From assembly GCA_938036835.1 (NCBI GenBank), contig CALHWB010000052.1, forward strand, positions 124,001-188,000: DNA of 64,000 nt, read 5' to 3'. A model generated the notes under the pieces. It did not search any database. It was not told the origin of the DNA and saw only the letters and a program-made list of their open reading frames with translations. Position 1 is the first letter of the stretch. The number at the start of each line of letters is the position of its first letter. Shown here piece by piece: positions 1 to 8,965 of this stretch. The position numbers were made by a program, and so were the translations under genes. The stretch comes from an uncultured Propionibacterium sp. (GTDB lineage: Bacteria > Actinomycetota > Actinomycetes > Propionibacteriales > Propionibacteriaceae).

Positions 1-2158
1 TACGGTCGAGGGCTTCCACCTGGATGCCCACCAGGTAGCCCATCCCGCGAGAGGCGTCCCATTCGACCTGGACGATGCGTTCGGGTTGACTGAGCAGATT
101 GGCGGCATTTGGGCAGTCCTGCCGATGCACCGAGACACCGTTTTCCCGGGTGATGAAACCCATGATCTGATCGCCGGGCAGCGGTGTGCAGCATTTGGCC
201 AGTTTCACCCACATGTCGGTGTTGCCGGCGACGATAACCCCTACGTCATTGCTAGACCGCGAGCGACGTGGCGAGGCACTGACCCGTTTGTCCTCCATCC
301 CCTCGGTCACGGCCTCTTCGAGCCCGCCCTCGGTCTCCACCAGGCGCTGGACGACGCTCTGGGCGCTGACATGCCCTTCGCCGATCGCCGCGAACAGGGC
401 ATTGGCATCGGGCAGGCGGTGGCTGTTGGCTACCGCGGTCAAGTGCTCCAAAGTGAGCAGTCGCTGTAGCGGCAGACTAGAACGCCGCAACTGCTTAGCC
501 AGCTTCTCGCGGCCCAGTTCGATGGCCTCTTCGCGGCGTTCCCGCGTGAAGTGCTGCTTGATCTTGGACCGGGCACGCTGGCTGGCCACGAATCCCAGCC
601 AGTCGCGACTTGGCCCGGCCGACTCGGCCCGGGAGACCAGGATCTCGCAGATATCGCCGTTGGACAGTTTGCTGTCCAACGGAACCAGTCGACCGTTCAC
701 CCGGGCCCCGATGCATCGATCGCCGACCTGGGTGTGCACCGCATAGGCGAGATCGACCGGTGTGGCTCCCTGGGGCAACGCCATCACGTCCCCCTTCGGT
801 GTGAACACATACACCTCGGAGGTGTTCAATTCGAAACGCAACGAGTCCAGGAACTCCCCCGGGTCCTCGGTTTCCCGCTGCCATTGGTTCAACTGGTGAA
901 CCCAACCCAGTTGAGTGTCCTCGGGTGCGGCCTCGGAGACCGGGTCACGGCCATTGCCGTTGCGGGATTCCTCCTTGTATTTCCAGTGAGCGGCGACACC
1001 ATACTCGGCTCGCCGATGCATTTCGTGGGTGCGGATCTGAAACTCGACGGGCCGGTTCCCGGGGCCGATCACTGTGGTATGCAGGGATTGGTACATGTTG
1101 TACTTCGGCAAGGCGATGTAGTCCTTGAACCGGCCCGGCAGCGGATTCCACCGGGTGTGCAACACTCCTAAAGCGCCATAGCAGTCTCGGGTGCTTTCCA
1201 CCAGCACCCGCAGTCCGACCAGATCGTAGATGTCGGTGAACTCCCGGCCGCGGACTACCATCTTCTGGTAGATCGAGTAGTAATGCTTGGGGCGGCCGTA
1301 GACCGTGGTCTTGATGCCGGCATCTGCCAGATCCTTCTTAGCCTGGTCGATGACCTCCCGGAGCTGACGTTCTCGCTGCGGTGCCGCCTCGGCCACCATC
1401 CGCACTATCTCGTCATAGACCTTGGGCTGCAAGGTGGCGAAAGCCAGATCCTCAAGCTCCCATTTGATGGCATTCATGCCGAGCCGGTGGGCTAGCGGCG
1501 CGAAGATGTCCAAGGTATCGCGCGCGATGCGTACCTGTTTGTCCGGGCGCAAAAAGGTGAGGGTTCGCATGTTGTGCAGCCGGTCCCCCAATTTTATGAT
1601 GAGCACTCGCACGTCCCGGGCGGTGGCCACCACCAGCTTGCGGATGGTTTCTGCCTTGGCCGATTCGCCGTAGGTCAGCTTGTCGAGTTTGGTGACCCCA
1701 TCGACCAACTGGGCGATTTCAGCGCCGAAGTCGGCGCGTAGCTGATCGATGGTGTAGCTGGTGTCCTCCACTGTGTCATGCAGCAGGGCCGCGCACAGGG
1801 TGGATGCGGTCATGCCGAGCTCGGCCAGGATGGTTGCCACGGCCAATGGGTGGGTGATATAGGGTTCGCCGCTCTTCCGGGTCTGGCCGCGATGATAATG
1901 CTCGGCGGTATGATATGCCCGTTCCAGCTCATCAAGATTGGTCTTGGGATGGTTGGCACGGACCACGGCGAACAGCGGGTCCAGCACGGCCGACTGCGGG
2001 GTGCGATTGCTGGCACCGAAACGGGCCAGACGCTGCCGCATGCGCAGCCTGGGCTGTTCCGGACCGCTGGAGACCCGATCCAGGGTCGCGGAGTGCGGAG
2101 CACCCGGCCGGCCTCCCCCTGTCCCATAAGGACCGTATACGGAGTCTTCGCTCGACAA
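1..2158 (-). CDS. rel: Bifunctional (p)ppGpp synthetase/hydrolase Rel, C-terminus cut by window edge
   Basis: Makes and degrades the alarmone (p)ppGpp in the cytosol, the core of the stringent response. The minus-strand frame gives about 719 residues. An HD-type hydrolase domain has its HD pair near residues 127-128 (LLHDTVEDTSY). A synthetase domain with the YYSIYQKMV region follows, then a TGS domain (VYVFTPKGD) and a helical/CC region (KLAKCCTPLPGDQI). The final ACT domain is cut by the left edge. The start is inferred as TTG at 2158: an in-frame TAG lies seven codons upstream and a GA-rich stretch precedes the TTG. A later start is possible, since the first ~35 residues are low complexity. 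It lies downstream of apt on the same strand, as in mycobacteria. Identity is very secure; the start is moderately sure. Confidence 0.95.
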   Translation of the reverse strand, partial: MSSEDSVYGPYGTGGGRPGAPHSATLDRVSSGPEQPRLRMRQRLARFGASNRTPQSAVLDPLFAVVRANHPKTNLDELERAYHTAEHYHRGQTRKSGEPYITHPLAVATILAELGMTASTLCAALLHDTVEDTSYTIDQLRADFGAEIAQLVDGVTKLDKLTYGESAKAETIRKLVVATARDVRVLIIKLGDRLHNMRTLTFLRPDKQVRIARDTLDIFAPLAHRLGMNAIKWELEDLAFATLQPKVYDEIVRMVAEAAPQRERQLREVIDQAKKDLADAGIKTTVYGRPKHYYSIYQKMVVRGREFTDIYDLVGLRVLVESTRDCYGALGVLHTRWNPLPGRFKDYIALPKYNMYQSLHTTVIGPGNRPVEFQIRTHEMHRRAEYGVAAHWKYKEESRNGNGRDPVSEAAPEDTQLGWVHQLNQWQRETEDPGEFLDSLRFELNTSEVYVFTPKGDVMALPQGATPVDLAYAVHTQVGDRCIGARVNGRLVPLDSKLSNGDICEILVSRAESAGPSRDWLGFVASQRARSKIKQHFTRERREEAIELGREKLAKQLRRSSLPLQRLLTLEHLTAVANSHRLPDANALFAAIGEGHVSAQSVVQRLVETEGGLEEAVTEGMEDKRVSASPRRSRSSNDVGVIVAGNTDMWVKLAKCCTPLPGDQIMGFITRENGVSVHRQDCPNAANLLSQPERIVQVEWDASRGMGYLVGIQVEALDR

Positions 2159-2291
2159 TCCTGCGCCCCCTCGCCGCTAGCCTGCGTGCACAATCGGCTC
2201 GACAACCTGGGACGCCACCACCCGGTGTGGCTGGTCTGTCGACGCGATTGGCCGACGACCCCCGGTCCGATCAAGCAGTCTCTGGTGGCAC

Positions 2292-2297
2292 AGTTTA
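2292..2297 (-). promoter_or_regulatory. Candidate -10 element for rel
   Basis: On the minus strand TAAACT (TANNNT pattern) lies in the 166-nt gap between apt and rel. A poor -35-like TTTCGC sits 17 nt upstream. It would give a roughly 130-nt leader for rel. The assignment rests on pattern alone. Confidence 0.3.
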
Positions 2298-2324
2298 TTA
2301 CCACCGGCGGCGCTGCGAAACCGA

Positions 2325-2864
2325 TCAGTTCACCTGCAGCAGGGCGTGCAGAGCGGTCATTCCGGCTTCGGTCAGCTTACGACGGCCGGCCAGTTCGGTC
2401 AGTTCTATGACCACCTGGACCTGACAAACCTGCACGGCCAGTCGTTTCACCAGCCGGTGGGCGGCCAGTAGCGTCCCACCCGTAGCCAGCAGATCATCCA
2501 CCAGCAGGACACGCTGCCCAGGGACGAGCGCATCGGCATGAATGGCCAGCGTCGAGGATCCGTATTCCAGATCGAAGGTCTCCTCCAACACCGTGCCGGG
2601 TAGTTTGCCCGGCTTTCTAATGGGCACGAACCCGACCCCGAGCCGCAGTGCCATGGGAACACCGAACAGGAAGCCACGAGATTCGATCCCGCAGATCACA
2701 TCGACCTGCTCGGGCGCCTGCTCGGCGAGTACCGCCACCACCCCGTCGAAGGCGGCAGAATCTGCCAACAGTGGAGTGATATCCTTGAACTGAATGCCGG
2801 GCCTGGGAAAATCGGGAATGTTCCGAATCAATTCGGCCGCACGTGTCACTCGGGGATCGGACAC
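2325..2864 (-). CDS. apt: Adenine phosphoribosyltransferase
   Basis: Purine salvage enzyme converting adenine and PRPP to AMP in the cytosol. The 179-residue protein has the usual family length, starting MSDPRVTRAAELI, with the type I PRTase PRPP-binding loop VDDLLATGGT at residues 122-131. The frame stays open far upstream inside secF. The real start is taken as GTG at 2864, one base after the secF stop, because a good Shine-Dalgarno (GGAGG inside the last secF codons) precedes it. Translational coupling with secF is therefore likely. The order yajC-secD-secF-apt-rel is conserved in many actinobacteria. Confidence 0.95.
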   Translation of the reverse strand: MSDPRVTRAAELIRNIPDFPRPGIQFKDITPLLADSAAFDGVVAVLAEQAPEQVDVICGIESRGFLFGVPMALRLGVGFVPIRKPGKLPGTVLEETFDLEYGSSTLAIHADALVPGQRVLLVDDLLATGGTLLAAHRLVKRLAVQVCQVQVVIELTELAGRRKLTEAGMTALHALLQVN

Positions 2865-2865
2865 C

Positions 2866-4128
2866 TCAGCGCCTCCGTTTCCGGCGGGAGGTGTGGCGGG
2901 CTTGCCGACGCGGCGAACCCACGGCACCCGGCTGCCCATCAAGGAGCTTGGTGGGTGCCTTCTCCTCCGGTTCTGTCTTGGGCCTGGATTCATCGGCTGG
3001 CGTCGTTTCGGCCGGTTCGGTGCCTTCGGCCTCGGCTTCGGCAAACTCCAATACCCCCGATGAGGGGATCGCGCTCAGCGGAATGCCTGCGGCAGTCACC
3101 TCGGCCTGGCTAGCCACTGCGGCGGTCACCTTAGCCTGACCGCGCTTGCGGCTTTTCTCCAGGGATTTACGATGGCGGATCATCTGGGGTTCCCGTTCCC
3201 GCAGTTGTGCCAGGAACGGGGTGGCCAGGAAAATCGAGGAGTAGGCGCCCGAAACCATGCCAATGAACATGGCTAGGCCGAGATCGGCCAGCGGCCCCTC
3301 GCCGCCGAGCACCGCCACGCCGGCGATGAGCAGCGCCAGCACCGGTAAAACAGCGATGAGGGTGGTGTTGATGGAGCGCACTAGCACCTGATTTATCGCG
3401 GCATTGGCTGCCTGGCTGTAGGTTCGCGACTGGTTGCGCAGATCACGGGTTTGCTCGCGAACCATGTCGAAGACCACCACGGTGTCGTATAGCGAATACC
3501 CCAGGATAGTCAGCACCGCGATGACCGTGGCCGGGGTGACGGTGAACCCGACCAGGGCATACAACCCGACGGTTAGGATCGTGTCATGCAGCAGGGCCAA
3601 CAGTGCGGCCAGCGACATCTGCCATTCCCGGAAATAGCCCCAGATCAACAGGCCGACCAACACCAGGAATACTCCCAACGCGATGAGCGCCTGCCGGGTG
3701 ATCTGCTGCCCCCAGGACGGGCCGATCAACGAATAAGCGATTGTGTCTTCGCTGACGCCGGCTTCGTTGGCCAGCGCGGCGCGTACCGTGGTCACCTCCT
3801 CGGTGCCCAGGGATCGAGTCTGAACGCGGACCGTCTGGTCACCCACCGTGCTGATCTGGGCGGCCAGGTCCGGTATGCCGATCCTGGCCACCGACGACTG
3901 GAAGGTGGCCAGGGTACGGGATTCCACCTGCACGGGGACCTGGAAAACCGAACCGCCTTTGAACTCGATGCCCAGATTGAGCCCCCGCAGCCCGAATGCC
4001 AGTGCCGAGATCAGCAGCATGATGGCCGTGATGGAATACCACACCTTGCGCCGGGCCATAAAGTCGATCTGGAAATCACCGGTGTAGAGCCGATGAGCGA
4101 AGCTGGGACTGGTAGCGGTCTTACTCAT
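2866..4128 (-). CDS. secF: Protein translocase subunit SecF
   Basis: Membrane partner of SecD that uses the proton gradient to help pull proteins across the membrane after SecYEG. It is 420 residues long. A first membrane segment lies near residues 30-48, followed by a periplasmic P4-type domain. Five further membrane segments come next, with the family signature around RSINTTLIAVLP. After the last membrane segment there is a charged tail of about 110 residues, first basic, then Glu/Pro-rich, then ending in Arg/Lys. This tail is longer than in most SecF proteins. The start ATG overlaps the secD stop by 8 bases, so the two are coupled. Confidence 0.95.
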   Translation of the reverse strand: MSKTATSPSFAHRLYTGDFQIDFMARRKVWYSITAIMLLISALAFGLRGLNLGIEFKGGSVFQVPVQVESRTLATFQSSVARIGIPDLAAQISTVGDQTVRVQTRSLGTEEVTTVRAALANEAGVSEDTIAYSLIGPSWGQQITRQALIALGVFLVLVGLLIWGYFREWQMSLAALLALLHDTILTVGLYALVGFTVTPATVIAVLTILGYSLYDTVVVFDMVREQTRDLRNQSRTYSQAANAAINQVLVRSINTTLIAVLPVLALLIAGVAVLGGEGPLADLGLAMFIGMVSGAYSSIFLATPFLAQLREREPQMIRHRKSLEKSRKRGQAKVTAAVASQAEVTAAGIPLSAIPSSGVLEFAEAEAEGTEPAETTPADESRPKTEPEEKAPTKLLDGQPGAVGSPRRQARHTSRRKRRR

Positions 4129-5941
4129 CTACGGTCTCCTTGGCCTGCTTGGCGGTCTTGCCGCGATCGACGTCTGGGCGCGTCCGACGGCGAGTACTGC
4201 TGCCTCGGCGCCCCAGCAAGGATGACCTGCTGACACCTAGGTGCTCGGGATCCAGTCCGGATCCCTTGCGACCCTCACCGAAGAAGCGGGTGCGGCCCAG
4301 CAGACTCATCATCGGATGGGTGAAGAACAGCACCAGGAGCAGGTCGATGGCGGTGGTTACCCCAAGAGTGAAGGCGAAACCTTTCACCGAACCGATGGCC
4401 AGGAAATACAGCACCACTGCGGCCAACAGCTGGACGCCATCGGCGATCAGGATGGTATTGCGCGCCTTGCGCCAGCCCGATTCGATGGAATGCCGCAGAG
4501 AATGGCCTTCCCGGATCTCATCGCGGATGCGCTCGAAGTAGATGATGAACGAGTCGGCGGTCACGCCGATGGCCACGATCGCGCCGGCGATCCCGGGCAG
4601 ATTCAAGGCAAAACCAACCGCCGAACCCAGCAACACGATCACCTGGTAGGTGACCACCGCCGCCATACACAGTGAGCCCACCACCAAAACCGTCAGGCCG
4701 CGATAGTAAAGCAGCGAGTAGACCAACACCAGTCCCAAGCCGATGACACCGGCGATGATGCCGGCGGTCATCTGATTGCCACCGAGCGTCGGCGAGACCG
4801 TATCCACCGAACTGGCCTCCAACTCCACCGGCAGCGCCCCATAGCGCAGAGTAGCGGCCAGCGAACGAGCCGACTCCTCGTTGATGTTGCCACCCGATAT
4901 CTGGGCCTGGCCACCCGGGATCTGCCCGTTAACCGACGGTGCGGAAATCACCTCGCGGTCCAGCACGATGGCGAACTGGTTCTGGGGGCTTTGCTTGGCG
5001 GACAGCTTCTTGGTGGCCTCGGAGAACAGCTGGGTGCCGGTCTCATCGAAGTGTAAAGAGACCACCCAGTTGAGCTCACCCTGCGGTACCCCAGCGCGGG
5101 CGTCGGTGACGTTCTCCCCACTGACCAGCACCGGGCCCAAGAAGTATTTGGCGGTCCCCTCCCGATCGCAAGCGATCAATGGTTGGTCGGCCACGTCAGG
5201 GAAATCATCGCCGCACTGAAAACCGAGGAAATCCTCGGCATCCTGGGAGGTCGGGGTGTAATTCAACCGGTCCTCCATGGTGGGCTGCTCCGCTGCCGGA
5301 GTGGTAGGCCGGGGGGTCCGAGGCGCCGGCGGCTCGGTCGGCAGCGCTGGCGCCGGCCGGCGTTCAGCGGTACTGGCCGGTGCGCTAGTGGCCTCGGGGC
5401 CATCGGCTCCCGTGGTGGCTTGTTGGGTGGGCTCCACCGAGGCTTCCTCGGTGGTCGAATCAGTCGGTGCGGCAGTGACGCTCTCCTCGCCGGGCGAAGC
5501 CACGGGAGTCTCGGTGGTAGCCGGAGAGGCGGTGGTCTCGCTCGGAGCAGGCGTGGCGTTTTGGATGGGTTGCACCGCGATCACCGGGCGGAAGCTCAGC
5601 CTGGCGGTACTGCCCACCAGGCGAACCAGTTCCTCGCTGTCCACATTGGGGACGGCAACCTCGATCTTATCGTTGCCCTGCACCGTCACCGAGGACTCAC
5701 CCACTCCCATCGAGTCCACGCGGCTCTGGATGATGGTTCGGGCCATCTCCAGATTCTCCCGTGGAACGGTGCCGCCGTCCTGGGCACGCGCGGTGAGTGT
5801 GATGGTGGTGCCCCCCCGCAGGTCCAGGCCAAGCCTGGGAACCCAGCTGCCGGTCAACGCCATCAAACCCAACAGTCCGAGCACAACCAGGCAAAAGACG
5901 ATCAGCGTCTGGAGAGGGCGATAGTTGCTGGAGGATGCCAC
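4121..5941 (-). CDS. secD: Protein translocase subunit SecD
   Basis: Pairs with SecF and YajC in the Sec accessory complex. It has 606 residues. An N-terminal membrane segment is followed by the conserved LGLDLRGGT motif near residues 34-42, periplasmic P1 halves, and a C-terminal RND-type block of five membrane segments containing GVTADSFIIYFERIRDE. Between about residues 128 and 228 the P1 region is split by a Pro/Thr/Ser/Glu-rich, low-complexity stretch. Similar inserts occur in actinobacterial SecD, and it is probably a flexible extracytoplasmic loop. The C-terminal ~45 residues are basic and cytosolic. The gene follows yajC by 15 bases. Confidence 0.95.
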   Translation of the reverse strand: MASSSNYRPLQTLIVFCLVVLGLLGLMALTGSWVPRLGLDLRGGTTITLTARAQDGGTVPRENLEMARTIIQSRVDSMGVGESSVTVQGNDKIEVAVPNVDSEELVRLVGSTARLSFRPVIAVQPIQNATPAPSETTASPATTETPVASPGEESVTAAPTDSTTEEASVEPTQQATTGADGPEATSAPASTAERRPAPALPTEPPAPRTPRPTTPAAEQPTMEDRLNYTPTSQDAEDFLGFQCGDDFPDVADQPLIACDREGTAKYFLGPVLVSGENVTDARAGVPQGELNWVVSLHFDETGTQLFSEATKKLSAKQSPQNQFAIVLDREVISAPSVNGQIPGGQAQISGGNINEESARSLAATLRYGALPVELEASSVDTVSPTLGGNQMTAGIIAGVIGLGLVLVYSLLYYRGLTVLVVGSLCMAAVVTYQVIVLLGSAVGFALNLPGIAGAIVAIGVTADSFIIYFERIRDEIREGHSLRHSIESGWRKARNTILIADGVQLLAAVVLYFLAIGSVKGFAFTLGVTTAIDLLLVLFFTHPMMSLLGRTRFFGEGRKGSGLDPEHLGVSRSSLLGRRGSSTRRRTRPDVDRGKTAKQAKETVDE

Positions 5942-5956
5942 TTGGGGTCTCTCCTG

Positions 5957-6529
5957 TCAGTCGATGTGCGGACGATCGGTCTCGTCCCCCGGCACGGCCT
6001 GGCCACGAGGGTCCTGCGAGCCTGATGTCAGGTTAAACTCGGCGGCCTCCCGGGGCGCCTCGATCTGCGGTTCCTCGACCGAGGCATCCTCGGAAGCAGG
6101 CCGGCCGTAGGGGTTGGCATCCTCCGCGAGTTCCCCGGCCGATCCGGTTGCCGTCTGATCCGCAGCCGCCAGGCTATCGGCCGGCATCAAATCGGCGCCC
6201 TCGGCCGGTTGATCTTGCGCGGTATCGGTTTCGACAGGGGATGCGGTACCGGAATCGGAGTACTCGAATTCCTCTTCATCGGCCCCAAGAGTACGCATGA
6301 TCGCTTGACGTAGCACGGTGACCTCTACCCCGGGCGCCAATTCGATGACCATTTGCTGGTTACCGATCGCCCGGACGGTACCGAACATACCGGTATTGAG
6401 CATCACCCGGGCTCCCGGACCAATGGCGTCGATCGCCTTGCGTTGGGCGTCCACCCGGCGTTTCTGCGGCAACCACACCAGCAGATACATCAAGCCGACG
6501 AACGCGACCATGATCAGCAACATTTTCAT
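5957..6529 (-). CDS. yajC: Preprotein translocase subunit YajC
   Basis: Small single-span membrane protein of the SecDF-YajC complex. Residues 2-20 form the N-terminal membrane helix, followed by the typical LPQKRRVDAQRKAIDAIGPGARVMLNTG region and the short SH3-like cytosolic domain. At 190 residues it is clearly longer than the usual ~90-120. The extra ~100 residues are an acidic, Ala/Glu/Asp-rich tail of low complexity with no recognised domain. It lies directly upstream of secD in the same operon. Confidence 0.92.
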   Translation of the reverse strand: MKMLLIMVAFVGLMYLLVWLPQKRRVDAQRKAIDAIGPGARVMLNTGMFGTVRAIGNQQMVIELAPGVEVTVLRQAIMRTLGADEEEFEYSDSGTASPVETDTAQDQPAEGADLMPADSLAAADQTATGSAGELAEDANPYGRPASEDASVEEPQIEAPREAAEFNLTSGSQDPRGQAVPGDETDRPHID

Positions 6530-6650
6530 CCGAACTCACCTCACTACTCAGCCGAACCACTCGTCGGGCAGCATCGGACGAGCGGCCGGAAGCCACACCG
6601 GGTAGATATTACAGAGTCTCGGCGAAAACCCCGCATCCACGCCACGGCTG

Positions 6651-7685
6651 TCAACCGAACAGTCCCGGTTGACCGGCAAGACCCGTCGTGGGCGGGGGCG
6701 TCAGACCCAGATGGCGCCAGGCCGCCGGGGTAGCCACCCGGCCGCGCGGGGTACGCATCAGGAAACCCAGCCGCACCAGGAAGGGCTCGGCCACATCGGC
6801 TACCGTGCCGGACTCCTCTGCCACGCTGATGGCCAGCGTGGACAATCCGACCGGGCCGCCCCCGAACTTGCGGCAGATCGCCTCCAGCACGGCCCGGTCG
6901 AGCCGGTCCAGCCCCAACGGATCGACCTCATACAGTTCCAGAGCCGCACTGGTCAGGCCGGCGTCGGCGGCCCCGGCATTGTGCACCTGGGCGTAATCGC
7001 GTACCCGTCGTAAGAGCCGGTTGGCGATGCGCGGGGTGCCCCGGGATCGGCGGGCTATCTCGGCAGCGGAATCGGCATCCAACTCGAAACCCAGCATGGT
7101 CGCCGATCGGGCGATGATGCATTCCAGGTCATCGGCGGCGTAGTAGTCCAGCTGAGCGGTGAATCCAAAGCGGTCCCGCAATGGGCCGGGCAACAGGCCC
7201 GCCCGGGTGGTTGCACCCACCAGGGTGAACCGCGGTATGTCGATCGGGATCGCGGTGGCGCCGGGCCCCTTACCGACCACCACATCCACCCGGAAGTCCT
7301 CCATGGCCAGATAGAGCATCTCCTCGGCTGGCCGGCTCATCCGGTGGATCTCGTCCAGGAAGAGCACCTCGCCGAGGGTGAGCCCGGAAAGGATGGCCGC
7401 CAGATCACCCGCATGCTGGATGGCCGGCCCCGAGGTGATCCGCAGCGGTACCGACATCTCGTGGGCGATGATCATCGCCAAAGTGGTCTTGCCCAGCCCC
7501 GGCGGCCCAGACAGCAGGACATGATCGGGCACGGTACCGCGATGGCGGGCGGCAGCCAGCACCAGGCCAAGTTGATCGGCGACCCGGGGCTGGCCCGAGA
7601 ATTCGGCCAGGCTGGTGGGCCGCAGCGCACCCTCGGCGGCCTGCTCATCGGGCGTCGGCCAGGGGTCGACCGGCGATTGGGGCAC
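6651..7685 (-). CDS. ruvB: Holliday junction branch migration ATPase RuvB
   Basis: AAA+ motor of the RuvABC resolvasome, driving branch migration of Holliday junctions during recombinational repair. It is 344 residues, the normal length. Walker A is GPPGLGKT at residues 60-67 and Walker B LFLDEIHR at about 108-115. Sensor 1 is in GATTRAGLLPGPLRDRFG, and the C-terminal winged-helix region contains TPRGR. The GTG start at 7685 has an AAGGAGG ribosome-binding site. It follows ruvA by 24 bases in the ruvC-ruvA-ruvB order. Confidence 0.97.
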   Translation of the reverse strand: MPQSPVDPWPTPDEQAAEGALRPTSLAEFSGQPRVADQLGLVLAAARHRGTVPDHVLLSGPPGLGKTTLAMIIAHEMSVPLRITSGPAIQHAGDLAAILSGLTLGEVLFLDEIHRMSRPAEEMLYLAMEDFRVDVVVGKGPGATAIPIDIPRFTLVGATTRAGLLPGPLRDRFGFTAQLDYYAADDLECIIARSATMLGFELDADSAAEIARRSRGTPRIANRLLRRVRDYAQVHNAGAADAGLTSAALELYEVDPLGLDRLDRAVLEAICRKFGGGPVGLSTLAISVAEESGTVADVAEPFLVRLGFLMRTPRGRVATPAAWRHLGLTPPPTTGLAGQPGLFG

Positions 7686-7709
7686 CGAATCAGCCTCCTT
7701 CTTCGAAGA

Positions 7710-8336
7710 TCAGGCACGCGCAAGTTTCTGCAAGGCCGCCTTCATCAGGCTACCCAGTGAGACCTGGGGATCCTGTTCGACCAGATCGGCCACCTGATCG
7801 CAAGCGGCTTCCGCATCCTTGAACGACCAACCCAGGCCCTGCAAACCGGACGATACCTGCTCCCGCCACTGCTGGGCTCCGGGCTGGGCTCCGGTCTGTG
7901 GGGCGCCCGCGGGATCCGGGGCAGCAGGCAAACCCAGGGCCAGCACCTTCTCCCGCAGATCCAGCACCATCTTCTGGGCCCCCTTGCGACCTATCCCGGG
8001 CACCTTTACCAGGGTGTCGACGTCCTCACCGCGGATGGCGGCGACCAGCTGCCCGGGGCTGAGCACCGATATGGTGGCGACCGCTATTCGCGGACCGATC
8101 CCCGGGGAGGTCTGTAGCAGTTCGAAGGCATCCCGTTCGGCGGGCGTAGCGAAACCGTACAGGGTCAGCGAGTCCTCCCGGACCACCAGCGAGGTGGCCA
8201 GGCTCGCCCGGCTACCGGGCTGCAATCCGCCAGCGGTGCCAGGCGGGGTGCTCACCTTGAAGCCTACCCCCTGAACGTCCAACACCACCCAGTTCGCACC
8301 CAGCGAACTGACCGTGCCGGTCAACTGGGCAATCAT
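7710..8336 (-). CDS. ruvA: Holliday junction DNA-binding protein RuvA
   Basis: Tetrameric junction-binding protein that loads RuvB. It is 208 residues: an OB-fold domain (MIAQLTGTVSSLGANWVVLD start), two helix-hairpin-helix motifs (LLQTSPGIGPRIAVA and LVKVPGIGRKGAQKMV), a Pro/Gly/Ala-rich linker, and the C-terminal RuvB-binding domain III. The frame is open further upstream, but ATG at 8336 is chosen. It matches family N-termini and overlaps the ruvC stop by 4 bases (ATGA). Confidence 0.96.
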   Translation of the reverse strand: MIAQLTGTVSSLGANWVVLDVQGVGFKVSTPPGTAGGLQPGSRASLATSLVVREDSLTLYGFATPAERDAFELLQTSPGIGPRIAVATISVLSPGQLVAAIRGEDVDTLVKVPGIGRKGAQKMVLDLREKVLALGLPAAPDPAGAPQTGAQPGAQQWREQVSSGLQGLGWSFKDAEAACDQVADLVEQDPQVSLGSLMKAALQKLARA

Positions 8337-8863
8337 GCGCTTCTCCCGGCAGACCGATGCGCCTGGACCGCAGCCGCGTAGCGATTGCCGGTGCTGCCGC
8401 GCCAGAGCTGGCACAGGGCCAACGCCACCGCGTCGGCGGCGTCAGCGGGCCGGGGGGCTGCGGCCAGCCCGAGGATGCGGGTCACCATGGCACCCAATTG
8501 TGCCTTGTCCGCCCGGCCCGAACCGGTGATGGCGGCCTTCACCTCGGTCGGGGTGTGCAGCGTCACAGGCACGCCATGCCTGGCCGCCACCAGCATCGCT
8601 ATCCCGGCCGCCTGGGTGGTCCCGGTCACCGAATACAGGTTCTGCTGGGCGAATACCCGCTCGACGGCCACCTTGTCGGGCCGCAGACGCACCACCAGTG
8701 CGTCCAGGGCCTGTTCGATCCGGAGCAGGCGCAGGGCATGGCCAAGGTCAGCAGGCGTGCGGATCACCCCCACATCCACCAACTCGGCACGCGCCCCGGG
8801 CTGGCCGCTGATCGCACCGAAGCCACAGCGGGTCAACCCGGGATCAACGCCCAACACCAGCAT
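8333..8863 (-). CDS. ruvC: Crossover junction endodeoxyribonuclease RuvC
   Basis: Resolvase that cuts Holliday junctions symmetrically. It is 176 residues, of family size. The first catalytic Asp is in VLGVDPGLTRCG (D7), and the second acidic residue is in KVAVERVFAQQN. The C-terminal pair is in the ADAADAVALALC region. It is first gene of a ruvC-ruvA-ruvB operon. A LexA-like dyad and a TAGAAT -10-like element lie just upstream, suggesting SOS control. Confidence 0.96.
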   Translation of the reverse strand: MLVLGVDPGLTRCGFGAISGQPGARAELVDVGVIRTPADLGHALRLLRIEQALDALVVRLRPDKVAVERVFAQQNLYSVTGTTQAAGIAMLVAARHGVPVTLHTPTEVKAAITGSGRADKAQLGAMVTRILGLAAAPRPADAADAVALALCQLWRGSTGNRYAAAVQAHRSAGRSA

Positions 8864-8883
8864 GGCAGCCCCTACACAGCGAA

Positions 8884-8899
8884 CCGAACACCCGTTCGG
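8884..8899 (-). promoter_or_regulatory. LexA (SOS) box-like dyad upstream of ruvC
   Basis: CCGAACGGGTGTTCGG on the minus strand is a perfect 6+4+6 inverted repeat. It matches 10 of the 12 arm positions of the mycobacterial SOS box TCGAAC-N4-GTTCGA. It lies 20 bases upstream of the ruvC ATG and directly after the -10-like TAGAAT, where a repressor would block initiation. DNA-damage control of ruvCAB is known in actinobacteria. Binding by LexA here is an inference. Confidence 0.65.
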
Positions 8900-8905
8900 A
8901 TTCTA
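8900..8905 (-). promoter_or_regulatory. Candidate -10 element of the ruvCAB promoter
   Basis: TAGAAT on the minus strand fits the actinobacterial TANNNT pattern. It sits immediately upstream of the LexA-like dyad, giving a predicted leader of about 30 nt. No clear -35 hexamer is visible. Confidence 0.45.
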
Positions 8906-8965
8906 GACGGCACCGCCGGCGGGCGGATAAGGCACGCCACAAATCAATGCCTACCGGGGTGCGGC

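Noticed and set aside
6646..6653. A perfect TTGACA hexamer on the minus strand near the ruvB stop, as a -35 for yajC
   Set aside because: The only good -10-like hexamer (TAATAT) is 37 nt downstream, far beyond the allowed spacing; the TTGA is mainly the end of ruvB.
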